Positions 41,848 to 50,433 of a DNA stretch of 64,000 bases are shown here, one piece after another. How positions within the stretch are numbered: the first letter of the stretch is position 1; each line of letters opens with the position of its first letter. The notes beneath the pieces were generated by a model that saw only the letters and a list, made by a program, of their open reading frames with translations, was not told the origin of the DNA and did no database searches. Source of the stretch: Modestobacter muralis (GTDB taxonomy: Bacteria > Actinomycetota > Actinomycetes > Mycobacteriales > Geodermatophilaceae); the NCBI RefSeq assembly GCF_010682105.1, contig NZ_JAAGWH010000049.1, forward strand, positions 186,001 to 250,000, written 5' to 3'. A program made the translations under genes and the position numbers.

Positions 41848-42492
41848 ATGCAGCCCAGCCGAGACGTGCCCGCACCGCCGGCTCCGCGCCGCACCGCCCG
41901 CCTCCCGCGGGACGCCCGGCGCCTGCAGCTGCTGCGTGCGGCGCAGGACGTCTTCGTCGCCCAGGGCTTCCACGCCGCGGCGATGGACGACATCGCCGAC
42001 CGGGCCGGGGTCAGCAAGCCGGTGCTCTACCAGCACTTCCCCGGCAAGCGGGAGCTCTACCTGGCGCTGCTGGAGCAGCAGGTCGACGAGCTCACCGAGC
42101 GGGTGCGCCAGGCGATGGCCGCGACCGAGGACAACCGGGCCCGGGTCGACGCCGCGGTGGGCGCCTACTTCGACTTCATCGACGCCGACGGCGAGGCGTT
42201 CCGGCTGGTCTTCGAGTCCGACCTGCGCAACGACGCCGAGGTCCGCCGGATCGCCGACCGCGGGTCCCGCGCCTGCATCGAGGCGATCGCGGAGGTCATC
42301 GCCGAGGACACCGGCACCGACCGGGAGCGGGCGCTGCTGCTGTCGGCGGGGCTGACCGGTCTGGCCGAGACGAGCGCCCGCTGGTGGCTGGCCGGCAAGG
42401 GCACCGTCTCCCGGGACGAGGCGGTGTCGCTGATGTCGGCACTGGCCTGGCGTGGCATCTCCGGCTTCCCGCGCCGCGACGACGCCGACTGA
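41848..42492 (+). CDS. TetR family transcriptional regulator
   Basis: A 214-aa regulator (Rv3208-like position). The N-terminal HTH is in AMDDIADRAGVSKPVLYQHF (residues about 47-66), preceded by the usual RDARRLQLLRAAQDVFVAQG helix. The C-terminal ligand domain is helical, with no recognisable ligand. ATG 41848 gives a typical length. Adjacent to DUF3107 and divergent from a hydrolase, which may be its target. A TAGCAT element at about 41832-41837 could be its -10 box. Confidence 0.92.
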   Translation: MQPSRDVPAPPAPRRTARLPRDARRLQLLRAAQDVFVAQGFHAAAMDDIADRAGVSKPVLYQHFPGKRELYLALLEQQVDELTERVRQAMAATEDNRARVDAAVGAYFDFIDADGEAFRLVFESDLRNDAEVRRIADRGSRACIEAIAEVIAEDTGTDRERALLLSAGLTGLAETSARWWLAGKGTVSRDEAVSLMSALAWRGISGFPRRDDAD

Positions 42493-42552
42493 GCGGATCC
42501 GCGTTCGCTGTCGGCGCACCCGCTCCGACCGGCTGCCCGCACCGGCCTGGAC

Positions 42553-42558
42553 TAGCGT
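42553..42558 (+). promoter_or_regulatory. -10 box for the DUF3107 gene
   Basis: TAGCGT in the 103-bp gap after tetR. A start near 42565 would give a leader of about 31 nt with a GAGGAGG ribosome site. Confidence 0.5.
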
Positions 42559-42595
42559 GGGGAACCAGCAGTCCGACCTGAGGAGGCATCCAGCA

Positions 42596-42826
42596 GTGGA
42601 AGTGAAGATCGGTGTCCAACACTCCCCGCGCGAGCTGGTGATCGACAGCCCCAAGACGCCGGACGAGATCGCGGCCGAGGTGTCCGCGGCCATGACCGGC
42701 TCGAAGGACGGCCTGCTCACGCTGGTCGACGAGCGCGGCCGTCGGGTCGTCGTCCCGACCGACCGGATCGCCTACGTGGAGATCGCCGAGGCCGACTCGC
42801 GCCGGGTGGGCTTCATCGCCGGCTGA
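42596..42826 (+). CDS. DUF3107 family small protein
   Basis: A 76-aa protein starting VEVKIGVQHSPRELVIDSP, the conserved actinobacterial DUF3107 family (Rv3208A/TB9.4 in M. tuberculosis). It appears to be a small beta/alpha domain without membrane helix or cysteine; biochemical role unknown. The GTG start is set by a strong GAGGAGG about 9 nt upstream. Two hairpins follow its stop codon. Confidence 0.92.
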   Translation: MEVKIGVQHSPRELVIDSPKTPDEIAAEVSAAMTGSKDGLLTLVDERGRRVVVPTDRIAYVEIAEADSRRVGFIAG

Positions 42827-42830
42827 TGAA

Positions 42831-42887
42831 GGACCTCGGTGCCCCCCACGGCGCGCTCCGCGCACCGCGGGCCCCTGCACCGAGGCC
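42831..42887. terminator. GGACC-family inverted repeat after DUF3107
   Basis: GAAGGACC starts 2 nt after the stop codon. Arms 42831-42842 and 42877-42887 pair over 11 bp with one mismatch or wobble. Confidence 0.55.
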
Positions 42888-42896
42888 TCACGCACA

Positions 42897-42939
42897 CGCA
42901 GCACGGGGCGTCACCGACCAGGTGACGCCCCGTGCTGCG
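42897..42939. terminator. 19-bp perfect hairpin between convergent genes
   Basis: Arms 42897-42915 and 42921-42939 are perfect complements with a 5-nt loop (GACCA). This is the strongest stem in the window and ends 7 nt from the ferritin-like gene stop. Confidence 0.9.
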
Positions 42940-42946
42940 TTCCCGC

Positions 42947-43609
42947 TCAGGACGGGAGGCCGAGGGCGTCCATCCGCACCATGTGCGCCCGGGTGATCCG
43001 CTGGAGCAGCGCGCCCACCCCGGTGAGGTCGCCGGTGCCGGAGATGATCAGGTCGGCGAGGTCGTCGTGCTCGGCCATCACCGCCTGGGACTGGGTGAGC
43101 GCCTCCCCCACGAGCCGGCGGGCCCACAGCGCCAGCCGCCCGGTCACGGCCGGGTCGGCGGCGATCGCGGCCCGCACCTCCCGGAGGGCGAAGTCGGCGT
43201 GGCCGCTGTCGGCGAGCACCTCCTCGACCAGCGCCCGGTCCGGTGCGGGGAGGAAGACCGCGACCTCGCGGTAGAAGTCGGTGGCCAGGCCGTCGCCGAC
43301 GTAGGCCTTGACCAGCCCCTCCAGCCAGGTGCTGGCGCGGGTGCCGTCGTGGAAGGCGTCGAGCGCGGCCACGAACGGGGTCATCGCCGCGACGACGTCC
43401 ACGCCCAGCTCGTGCAGCCGCGCCGTCAGCCGTTCGTGGTGGGCGATCTCGGCGGCGGCCATCCGGGCCAGCGCCGCCCGCCCGTCGAGGGTCGGGGCCA
43501 GCCGGGCGTCCTCGGCGAGCCGGTCGAAGGCGGTCAGTTCGGCGTAGGCGAGCACGCCCAGCAGCTCCACGACGGCCCGCTGTCCGGGGTGCACCTCGAC
43601 ATCGGCCAT
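42947..43609 (-). CDS. Ferritin-like / MiaE-like domain protein
   Basis: A 220-aa all-helical protein (Rv3210c-like). The ferritin-like iron ligands are plausible in LAYAELTAFDRLAEDARL, AAAEIAHHERL and the later VEEVLADSGHADFALREV, giving an E...ExxH...E/H pattern. It resembles ferritin-fold hydroxylases such as MiaE but the substrate is unproven. ATG 43609 follows AGGGGGAG at good spacing; upstream in-frame codons lack a ribosome site. It converges on DUF3107 and is divergent from the rhlE leader. Confidence 0.83.
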   Translation of the reverse strand: MADVEVHPGQRAVVELLGVLAYAELTAFDRLAEDARLAPTLDGRAALARMAAAEIAHHERLTARLHELGVDVVAAMTPFVAALDAFHDGTRASTWLEGLVKAYVGDGLATDFYREVAVFLPAPDRALVEEVLADSGHADFALREVRAAIAADPAVTGRLALWARRLVGEALTQSQAVMAEHDDLADLIISGTGDLTGVGALLQRITRAHMVRMDALGLPS

Positions 43610-43947
43610 GCGCTCCCCCTCGTCGTGCGCCGGGTCCCGCCCGGCCGTCGGCACCGCGTTCCCGGAGGTCAGCAGCGACTCCAGGCTACGATGGACCCGC
43701 AGGCCCCGGCCTGCACCCGCACGTGCAACCCCCTGTGCGCTGATGACCGCTGGATCTCACCTCGAGACCGGCCCGTCGAGGGCCGTCTCCCGGGCAGTCC
43801 GCACCTGACGCCCGGTCTGCTGGCCGCGTCGGCGCTTGGACCGAACATCCCGGAACCGACCCCGGGACCGGCGAGCGCCGCCGGGCAACGCCTGCTCCCA
43901 GGCACCGCCGAGCGCTCCTGGTCCCCCACCAGACCGAGGCGAGACCA
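43610..43947 (+). other. 338-bp leader region of rhlE with an 86-codon ORF
   Basis: No standard gene is assigned. TACGAT at 43687-43692 is a good -10 box, which would give an rhlE leader of about 250 nt. An open frame from ATG 43691 to TGA 43949-43951 encodes 86 residues with an early Cys cluster (CTRTCNPLC) and ends overlapping the CTG start of rhlE (CTGA). The ATG itself overlaps the -10 box, so translation from it needs an upstream promoter; this leader ORF is only a possibility. Confidence 0.4.
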
Positions 43948-45696
43948 CTGACCTCCACCGAGAACTCCCCCGAGACCACCTCCGCCACCGAGCTGCCGGC
44001 CCCCGAGCTGGAGCACGCCGAGACCGGCGCGCCGGCCCCCGAGGAGCTCGAGCAGCAGGTCGGCGAGCTCGGCGGCGCGCCCGTCGCCCCCGACAGCCCG
44101 CTGTTCAGCGACTTCGACGTCCACCCCGACATCGTGGCCGCGCTGGCCGAGGTCGGGATCACCCGCACCTTCGCCATCCAGGAGCTCACCCTCCCGCTGG
44201 CGCTGGCCGGCAACGACCTCATCGGCCAGGCCCGCACCGGCACCGGCAAGACCCTGGGCTTCGGCATCCCCATGCTGCAGCGCGTCGTGCCCCCGGCCGA
44301 GGGTGGCGACGGCGTCCCCCAGGCGCTGGTCGTCGTCCCGACCCGCGAGCTGTGCGTGCAGGTCTCCCGTGACCTCGGTGCCGCCGGCGCCAAGCGCGGC
44401 ATCCGGGTGCAGGCCATCTACGGTGGCCGCGCCTTCGAGCCGCAGATCGCCGCGCTGCAGGCCGGTGTCGAGATCGTCGTCGGCACCCCCGGCCGGCTGC
44501 TCGACCTCGCCCAGCGCGGTGACCTGGTCCTGGGCAAGGTGCGCGTCCTGGTCCTCGACGAGGCCGACGAGATGCTGGACCTGGGCTTCCTGCCCGACAT
44601 CGAGCGCGTGCTGACGATGGTCCCGGACAAGCGGCAGACGATGCTGTTCTCCGCGACGATGCCCGGCCCGATCGTCACCCTGTCCCGGTCGTTCATGACC
44701 CAGCCGACCCACATCCGGGCGCACGGCAACGACGAGGGCTCCACGGTCCCGCAGACCACGCAGTTCATCTACCGGGCGCACAACCTGGACAAGCCCGAGC
44801 TGCTGTCCCGGGTGCTGCAGTCCCGCGACCGTGGCCTGGTGATGGTCTTCTGCCGCACCAAGCGCACCGCGCAGAAGGTCGCCGACGACCTGGTCGAGCG
44901 CGGTTTCGCCGCCGCGGCCGTGCACGGTGACCTCGGCCAGGGCGCCCGCGAGCAGGCGCTGCGCGCCTTCCGCGCCGGCAAGGTCGACGTCCTGGTCGCC
45001 ACCGACGTCGCCGCCCGCGGCATCGACGTCACCGGCGTCAGCCACGTCGTGAACTACCAGTGCCCCGAGGACGAGAAGACCTACGTGCACCGGATCGGCC
45101 GCACCGGCCGGGCCGGCAGCACCGGCGTCGCCGTCACCCTCGTCGACTGGGACGACATCCCGCGCTGGCAGCTGATCAACAAGGCGCTGGAGCTGGACTT
45201 CGCCGACCCGCCGGAGACCTACTCGACCTCGCCGTGGGTCTACACCGACCTCGACGTGCCGACGACGGCGACCGGCCGGCTGCCCCGCGCCCAGCGCACC
45301 CGCGAGGGCCTGGGTGCCGAGACCCTCGAGGACCTCGGCGAGACCGGCAAGCGGCAGAAGACCGGCGGCCGCCCCTCCGGTGACCACTCCGGCCCGGGTC
45401 GCGACAGCGGTCCCGGCAGCCGGGACGGCGCCCTCGGCGAGGACGAGACCGCTCCCGGCCCGCGCAAGAGCCGTCCGCGCCAGCGCACCCGGGGCAGCGG
45501 CGCCGCTGCCGCCGGTGCAGCTGCGGCCGCCGAGCCCGGCGCCCCGGCGTCCGGTGCCGACGCCCCGGCGATGGCCGGCCACGCTGCTTCCGGCGAGGCC
45601 GCGACCGGTGAGGCCTCCGGCCGTCCCCGGCGCCGTCGTCGCGGCGGTCGCGGCGGCCAGGGCGGCAGCACCGGCGGCGAGCAGCCCACCGCCTGA
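43948..45696 (+). CDS. rhlE: DEAD-box RNA helicase RhlE-like, CTG start
   Basis: A 582-aa RNA helicase. Order: Glu-rich N-terminus, Q motif (FAIQELTLPLALAG), Walker A ARTGTGKT at 95-102, PTRELC, DEADEMLDLGF, SAT, then ATDVAARGIDV and HRIGRTGRAG in the second RecA domain. The C-terminal 130 residues are Gly/Arg/Ala-rich, probably disordered RNA-binding. No in-frame ATG, GTG or TTG exists between the upstream region and GTG 44134, which lies inside the conserved helicase domain. CTG 43948, preceded by GAGG at 8 nt, gives a family-like N-terminus (LTSTENSPETTSATE). It overlaps the following gene by 1 nt (TGATG). Confidence 0.9.
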   Translation: MTSTENSPETTSATELPAPELEHAETGAPAPEELEQQVGELGGAPVAPDSPLFSDFDVHPDIVAALAEVGITRTFAIQELTLPLALAGNDLIGQARTGTGKTLGFGIPMLQRVVPPAEGGDGVPQALVVVPTRELCVQVSRDLGAAGAKRGIRVQAIYGGRAFEPQIAALQAGVEIVVGTPGRLLDLAQRGDLVLGKVRVLVLDEADEMLDLGFLPDIERVLTMVPDKRQTMLFSATMPGPIVTLSRSFMTQPTHIRAHGNDEGSTVPQTTQFIYRAHNLDKPELLSRVLQSRDRGLVMVFCRTKRTAQKVADDLVERGFAAAAVHGDLGQGAREQALRAFRAGKVDVLVATDVAARGIDVTGVSHVVNYQCPEDEKTYVHRIGRTGRAGSTGVAVTLVDWDDIPRWQLINKALELDFADPPETYSTSPWVYTDLDVPTTATGRLPRAQRTREGLGAETLEDLGETGKRQKTGGRPSGDHSGPGRDSGPGSRDGALGEDETAPGPRKSRPRQRTRGSGAAAAGAAAAAEPGAPASGADAPAMAGHAASGEAATGEASGRPRRRRRGGRGGQGGSTGGEQPTA

Positions 45697-46841
45697 TGGA
45701 CGGCACCCGGCCCCGGCGTCTCCCGCCGCTGCGGATCTGGGTCTGGACGGCGGTCACCCTCGTGGTGGCCGCCGTCGCCGTGCTGCTGTGGCGCACGTCG
45801 GACGCCGCGGCGACGTCGAGCACCACCGCCGCCGCCGCACCCGACGTCCCGGCGTCGGACCTGGCCGCCGAGCTGACCACGGCCTGGTCGGCGGCGGTCA
45901 CCCCGCCGGCCGACCGGGTGGTGCAGGACGGGCGGGTGCTGGTCACCGACGAGCACGGGCTGGCCATGGTCGACCCGGCCACCGGCCAGGAGGCCTGGCA
46001 CTACCGCCGTGCCGACGCGACGCTGTGCGACGCCACCGCCGTCGACGGCAACGTGGTCGCGGTGTTCCGCGGCACCGGGCGCTGCGACGAGGCAGTGGGC
46101 CTGGTCGCCGCCACCGGTGTGCGCGACTGGTACCGCAACGTCCCGTTCGGACCGGAGCTCGAGCTGACCGGCACCGGGCGGATCGTGCTGGCCAGCAGCT
46201 CCACCGGCCTGGACACCCTCGACCCGACCGGCACCACCCTGCGCTGGCACCGCGACCCGGCCGCGGACTGCCAGGTCGTGGGGTCCACGGTCGGCACCGT
46301 CGGGGTGGCGGTGCTGCAGCGCTGCGGCGGCTCCCTGCAGGTGCAGCTGCTCGACGGCTTCAGCGGGGACGTGGTCTGGACCCGCGACGTCGACACCGGG
46401 GCCGACACCGCACGGATCGCCGGCGCCGACCAGCTCGTCACCGTCGTCCTCGGGGACCGGGTGCTGGTGCTCTCCCCCGCCGACGGCACCACGCTGACCC
46501 AGCTGTCGCTGCCGGCCGGCGGCGACCCCCTGACCGAGCCGCTGCTGCAGACCGGCACCGGTGACGTCGCCCTGCTGTGGGCCCGCGGCATCCTGCACGC
46601 CCTCGACCGCACCACCGGCCAGCCCCGCTGGCAGCTGCCCGCGCTCGGGCTGCCCGCCGTCTCCGCGGACGAGAGCACGCTCACCGTCGCCGAGGACGGC
46701 GCGCTGGTGCAGCGCTCGGCCCGCGACGGCAGCGAGCGGGCCCGCTCCCGGGTCGCGGCCCTGCCGGCCGGTGGCCGCACCGCGCTCGTGGGCCCGGTCG
46801 TCGTCCAGGCGACGGCCGACGAGGTCCGCGCACTCCGCTGA
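45696..46841 (+). CDS. Membrane-anchored PQQ-like beta-propeller protein
   Basis: A 381-aa protein (Rv3212-like). A basic N-terminus and one membrane helix (about 15-32, WVWTAVTLVVAAVAVLLW) anchor an extracytoplasmic beta-propeller: repeated blades such as GLAMVDPATGQEAWHYR, GFSGDVVWTRDVDTG and ILHALDRTTGQPRWQLP. Cysteines in LCDAT, RCDEA, DCQVV and RCGGS may pair. The W-containing DxxTGxxxW blades are the PQQ_2 type but there is no evidence for cofactor binding; a scaffold role is likely. ATG 45696 overlaps the rhlE stop (TGATG), so translation is coupled. Confidence 0.82.
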   Translation: MDGTRPRRLPPLRIWVWTAVTLVVAAVAVLLWRTSDAAATSSTTAAAAPDVPASDLAAELTTAWSAAVTPPADRVVQDGRVLVTDEHGLAMVDPATGQEAWHYRRADATLCDATAVDGNVVAVFRGTGRCDEAVGLVAATGVRDWYRNVPFGPELELTGTGRIVLASSSTGLDTLDPTGTTLRWHRDPAADCQVVGSTVGTVGVAVLQRCGGSLQVQLLDGFSGDVVWTRDVDTGADTARIAGADQLVTVVLGDRVLVLSPADGTTLTQLSLPAGGDPLTEPLLQTGTGDVALLWARGILHALDRTTGQPRWQLPALGLPAVSADESTLTVAEDGALVQRSARDGSERARSRVAALPAGGRTALVGPVVVQATADEVRALR

Positions 46842-46913
46842 GGTGCGTCCCCCACGAGGGGGTCACCTGCCAGGTCGGCGGCGCACGACCGATCCGCGGG
46901 GCACACTCGGGGC

Positions 46914-47867
46914 ATGGTCTCCCCCGGCGGCTCAGCCCCAGCCCCCTCCGACGACCCGGTCATCGCCGCCGCCGGCGCACTCGGCCAGCTCACCGGGCAC
47001 ACGGCCGCCACGGTGACGCTCCCCGGTGCGGTGGGCGAGCTCGCCGCGCTGGACACCGGCGGCGTCGGCCCGACCGCCCTGCTGGTGCCCGGGTTCACCG
47101 GCAGCAAGGAGGACTTCGCCCCGCTGCTGGACCCGTTGGCCGACGCCGGGCTGCGGGCGGTGGCGGTCGACCAGCGCGGACAGCACGAGTCCGCCGGCCC
47201 CGACGACGAGACGCGCTACTCCGTCGACGACCTCGCCACCGACCTCGTCGCCGTCGGGCGGGCGCTGCGGGCCCAGGGCAGCGGCCCGCTGCACCTGCTC
47301 GGCCACAGCTTCGGCGGCCTCGTCGCCCGTGCGGCCGTGCTGGCCGAGCCCGGGCTGTTCGACACGCTGACCCTGCTCGACAGCGGCCCGGCCGAGATCA
47401 CCGGTCCGTCGACCGAGCTCATCACCCACCTGGCGCCGCTGCTCGACGTCGGCGGCACCGACCTGCTGGCCCACACGCTGGGCGAGCTGTGGGCCACCGA
47501 CCCGGTGCGCGCCGTGACCCCGGCCGAGACCACCGCCTTCCGGCTGGACGTGGTGCGCCGCAGCACCCCGGCCGGCCTGCGCGGCATGTCCCAGGCGCTG
47601 GTCACCGAGCCGGACCGGGTGGCCGAGCTGGCCGCGACCGGCGTCCCGGTGCTGGTGGCGCACGGCGTCGCCGACGACGCCTGGACGCCGGCCGCGCAGG
47701 CCGACATGGCCGTCCGGCTCGACGCCCGGCACGCGGTGATCCCGCAGGCACGGCACTCCCCCGCCGTCGAGAACCCCGACTCCACCGTCGACGTGCTGCT
47801 GTCCTTCTGGACGGGCACGCCGGCTCCGGCACCGCGCGACGAGCAGACCGTGGGAGCACAGTCATGA
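46914..47867 (+). CDS. Alpha/beta hydrolase
   Basis: A 317-aa serine hydrolase. LLVPGFTGSKEDF has the oxyanion motif, AVDQRGQHES and LLGHSFGGLVARA the nucleophile elbow, and VLVAHGVADDAWTP with ARHSPAVENPD the acid and His. Substrate unknown. The stop overlaps the ATG of the DUF2236 gene by 4 nt (ATGA), so they form an operon. It is separated from the beta-propeller gene by 72 bp containing an imperfect GC hairpin (about 46841-46868). Confidence 0.87.
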   Translation: MVSPGGSAPAPSDDPVIAAAGALGQLTGHTAATVTLPGAVGELAALDTGGVGPTALLVPGFTGSKEDFAPLLDPLADAGLRAVAVDQRGQHESAGPDDETRYSVDDLATDLVAVGRALRAQGSGPLHLLGHSFGGLVARAAVLAEPGLFDTLTLLDSGPAEITGPSTELITHLAPLLDVGGTDLLAHTLGELWATDPVRAVTPAETTAFRLDVVRRSTPAGLRGMSQALVTEPDRVAELAATGVPVLVAHGVADDAWTPAAQADMAVRLDARHAVIPQARHSPAVENPDSTVDVLLSFWTGTPAPAPRDEQTVGAQS

Positions 47868-48736
47868 GGCCGACCCCCTCCATCAAGGACTTCACGCCCG
47901 AGGAGGACCTGCTGGGGTTCTTCGGGCCCGACAGCATCAGCTGGCGGATCCACAGCGACCCCGCGTTCTCCGTCGGCGGCATCCGCGCCCTGCTGCTGCA
48001 GGCGCTGCACCCGGTGGCCATGGACGGCGTGCACCAGTTCTCGGTCGCGTTCGAGACCGAGCCGTGGGCGCGGCTGACCCGCACCGCCGAGTACGTGGCC
48101 ACGCTGACCTTCGGCACCCGCCGGGACGCGCTGCGTCAGGTGCGCCGGGTCCGCGGGCTGCACCGCGGCAAGTCGGCGGTCGAGGAGACCACCGGCCGGC
48201 ACTTCAACGTCGACGACGCCGACCTGCTGCTGTGGGTGCACAACTGCGAGGTCGACTCACTGCTGTCCACCGCGCGCCGGGCCGGGGTGCCGCTCACCGA
48301 CGCCGAGGCCGACCGCTACGTCGAGGAGCAGGTCGTGGCCGCGGTGCTGGTGGGCTGCGAGGAGGCCGACGTGCCGCGCACCGAGGCCGCCCTGGCCGCC
48401 TACTTCGACGGGATCCGGGCCCAGCTGGCGGTCACCCCGGCCGCCCGCACCGCCTCGCGCTTCATCGTGGTGCCGCCGATGCCGAACTGGGTGCAGCTGC
48501 TCACCCCGGCCCGCCCGGCGTGGGCGACCCTGGCCTCGCTGGGTGCGGCCACGCTGCCGCAGTGGGCGCGGAGGCTCTACGGCCTGCCCGGCTTCGGGCT
48601 GACCGACGCCGCGGCGACGGCCGCCCTGCGGGCCTTCCGGCAGACCACCCTGGCCATCCCGTCACGGGTGCGGGAGTCCCCGATCGTGCGGGCCGCCCGC
48701 GAGCGGGTCGCGGACGCCGAGCCGCTCGTCGCCTAG
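47864..48736 (+). CDS. Oxygenase MpaB family protein (DUF2236)
   Basis: A 290-aa alpha-helical protein. Family landmarks: GGIRALLLQALHPVAMDGV, then RGLHRGKSAVEETTGRHF and DDADLLLWVHNCEVDSLL, with histidines consistent with the haem/oxygenase site proposed for the MpaB/latex-clearing-protein relatives. No signal peptide. The reaction is unknown; oxidation of a lipid or terpenoid is the family precedent. Coupled to the preceding hydrolase by ATGA overlap. A GGACCCC hairpin starts 1-2 nt after its stop. Confidence 0.85.
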   Translation: MRPTPSIKDFTPEEDLLGFFGPDSISWRIHSDPAFSVGGIRALLLQALHPVAMDGVHQFSVAFETEPWARLTRTAEYVATLTFGTRRDALRQVRRVRGLHRGKSAVEETTGRHFNVDDADLLLWVHNCEVDSLLSTARRAGVPLTDAEADRYVEEQVVAAVLVGCEEADVPRTEAALAAYFDGIRAQLAVTPAARTASRFIVVPPMPNWVQLLTPARPAWATLASLGAATLPQWARRLYGLPGFGLTDAAATAALRAFRQTTLAIPSRVRESPIVRAARERVADAEPLVA

Positions 48737-48737
48737 G

Positions 48738-48815
48738 GGAAGGACCCCCTCGCCCCCGGCCCCGTCCCGAGGCTCGCCCCGAGCCTGCGAGGGGTGAGGA
48801 GGACGGGGTCCTTCC
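48738..48815. terminator. GGACCCC-family inverted repeat between convergent genes
   Basis: Perfect 11-bp outer arms (48738-48748 and 48805-48815) begin just after the DUF2236 stop. Inside, CCCCGTCC/GGACGGGG pair again and GAGGCTCG...CGAGCCT makes a third small stem. Loop contains GCCTGCGAGGGGTG as at 22160-22200. Confidence 0.6.
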
Positions 48816-48850
48816 ACTCAGGCCGGGTTCCTGCACGGGGGCCGAAGCCG

Positions 48851-49726
48851 TCAGGGGTGGTCGAGGTGGCGGCGGGCGGCGGTGCGGACGGCGTCGGCGA
48901 CCCGGTCCAGGGACGTCGAGCGCAGCCGCCACTGCTGCCAGTGCAGGACGACGTCCACGGCGCCGTCCCGGTCCAGCTCGGCCAGGCCGCCGGGTGGCTC
49001 CTGCTGGCGCGGCACCATCCCCCAGCCGAAACCCAGGGTGACGGCGGTGACGTAGTCGACCGAAGCCGGCACGTGGTGCAGCGGCGGGACCGCCGGGTCC
49101 ACGCCGCGGGAGCGCAGGTAGCCGTGCTGCAGGTCGTCGGTGCGGTCGAACACCACCGCCGGCGCCCGGGCCAGCGCCGGGGCCGTGACGCCGTCGGGGA
49201 ACCACCGGCGGGCGAACTCGGGGGTGGCCATCGGTCGGTAGCGCATGCCGCCGAGCCGGGTGACCGTGCAGCCGGGCACCGGGTCGGCCGCCGCGGTGAC
49301 CGCCGCCATCACCCGACCCTCGCGCAGCAGTGCCGCGGTGTGCTCCTGGTCCTGCAGGTGCAGGTCGAAGGCGATCTCGCCGGCCAGCGGGGCGAGCGCG
49401 GGCAGCACCCAAGTGGCCATCGAGTCGGCGTTCAGCGCGATCGGCAGGGTCACCGGGCGGTCGCCGTCCCCGGGCGCCAGCTCCCGGCTCGCGTCGGCGG
49501 CCAGCAGCGCCACCTGCCGGGCCAGCCGGAGCACCGGCTGCCCGGACTCGGTCACCTGGACCGGCTTGCTGCGCACCAGCAGCACGCGGCCGGTCGCGGC
49601 CTCCAGGGCCCGGAGCCGCTGGCTGATCGCGCTGGGCGTGACGTGCAGCGCGCGGGCCGCCCCGTCGAGCGTGCCGGCGGTGACCGTGGCGTCGAGCGCA
49701 CGGAGCTGAGCCAGGTCGAGGTCCAC
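48851..49726 (-). CDS. lysG: LysR-family regulator LysG/ArgP
   Basis: A 291-aa LTTR. The HTH is TLDGAARALHVTPSAISQRL (about 19-38), and the effector domain begins PIALNADSMATWVLPAL, typical of the ArgP/LysG subgroup that senses Lys, Arg or His. It is divergent from lysE across 77 bp, the classic lysGE arrangement in which LysG activates lysE. GTG 49726 is preceded by TCTAAT six nt away, a leaderless -10. The probable operator is AT-richer DNA between 49730 and 49755. Confidence 0.92.
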   Translation of the reverse strand: MDLDLAQLRALDATVTAGTLDGAARALHVTPSAISQRLRALEAATGRVLLVRSKPVQVTESGQPVLRLARQVALLAADASRELAPGDGDRPVTLPIALNADSMATWVLPALAPLAGEIAFDLHLQDQEHTAALLREGRVMAAVTAAADPVPGCTVTRLGGMRYRPMATPEFARRWFPDGVTAPALARAPAVVFDRTDDLQHGYLRSRGVDPAVPPLHHVPASVDYVTAVTLGFGWGMVPRQQEPPGGLAELDRDGAVDVVLHWQQWRLRSTSLDRVADAVRTAARRHLDHP

Positions 49727-49803
49727 AGCGTCATTAGACGCGCTTCAGGTACATCAGGGGAGACAGCGGCAGTCATGGTGGTGGTCGCCCTACCGTCAGC
49801 GGC

Positions 49804-50433
49804 ATGTCACCTGCTCTGCTCACCGCTGCCGCCGCCGGACTGGGGCTGGGCCTGTCGCTGATCGTCGCGATCGGGGCGCAGAACGCGTTCGTGCTCCGCC
49901 AGGGGCTGCGCGGGGAGCACGTCGCCGCGGTGGTCGCCGTCTGCCTGCTGTCCGACGTCGTCCTGATCGCCGCCGGGGTGGGCGGCGCCGGCGCCCTGGT
50001 CACCCGGGCACCCGACGTGGTGACCGTCGTCTGCTTCGCCGGTGCGGCGTTCCTGCTGGTCTACGGGCTGATGGCCGCCCGCCGGGCACTGCGGCCCAGC
50101 GCGCTGCTGACCGACGCCGCCGGCGGCCGCACCCGGAACACGGTCGCCGTCACCACCGCGCTGGCGCTCACCTGGCTCAACCCGCACGTGTACCTGGACA
50201 CCGTGGTGCTGCTCGGCTCGCTGTCGAGCACCTACGGCGACCGGCGGTGGGCCTTCGGTGGCGGCGCGGCGGTGGCCAGCGCACTGTGGTTCACCGGCCT
50301 CGGGTTCGGCGCCCGGCTGCTGCGGCCGGTGTTCGCCCGCCCGGCCGCCTGGCGGGTGCTCGACGCGCTGATCGCCGTGGTCATGCTGGCGCTGGCGGCG
50401 TCCCTCGCCGTCCGCGGCGCGACCGGCGGCTGA
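49804..50433 (+). CDS. lysE: LysE-type basic amino acid exporter
   Basis: A 209-aa inner membrane protein with about five or six hydrophobic helices. The family motif [18 protein letters not shown] is at 18-35 and [16 protein letters not shown] contains the conserved NPxxY/D region. It exports lysine and arginine, and related members export other amino acids. TACCGT at 49791-49796 is 7 nt before the ATG: a probable leaderless transcript activated by divergent lysG. No gene follows for 158 bp. Confidence 0.93.
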   Translation: MSPALLTAAAAGLGLGLSLIVAIGAQNAFVLRQGLRGEHVAAVVAVCLLSDVVLIAAGVGGAGALVTRAPDVVTVVCFAGAAFLLVYGLMAARRALRPSALLTDAAGGRTRNTVAVTTALALTWLNPHVYLDTVVLLGSLSSTYGDRRWAFGGGAAVASALWFTGLGFGARLLRPVFARPAAWRVLDALIAVVMLALAASLAVRGATGG

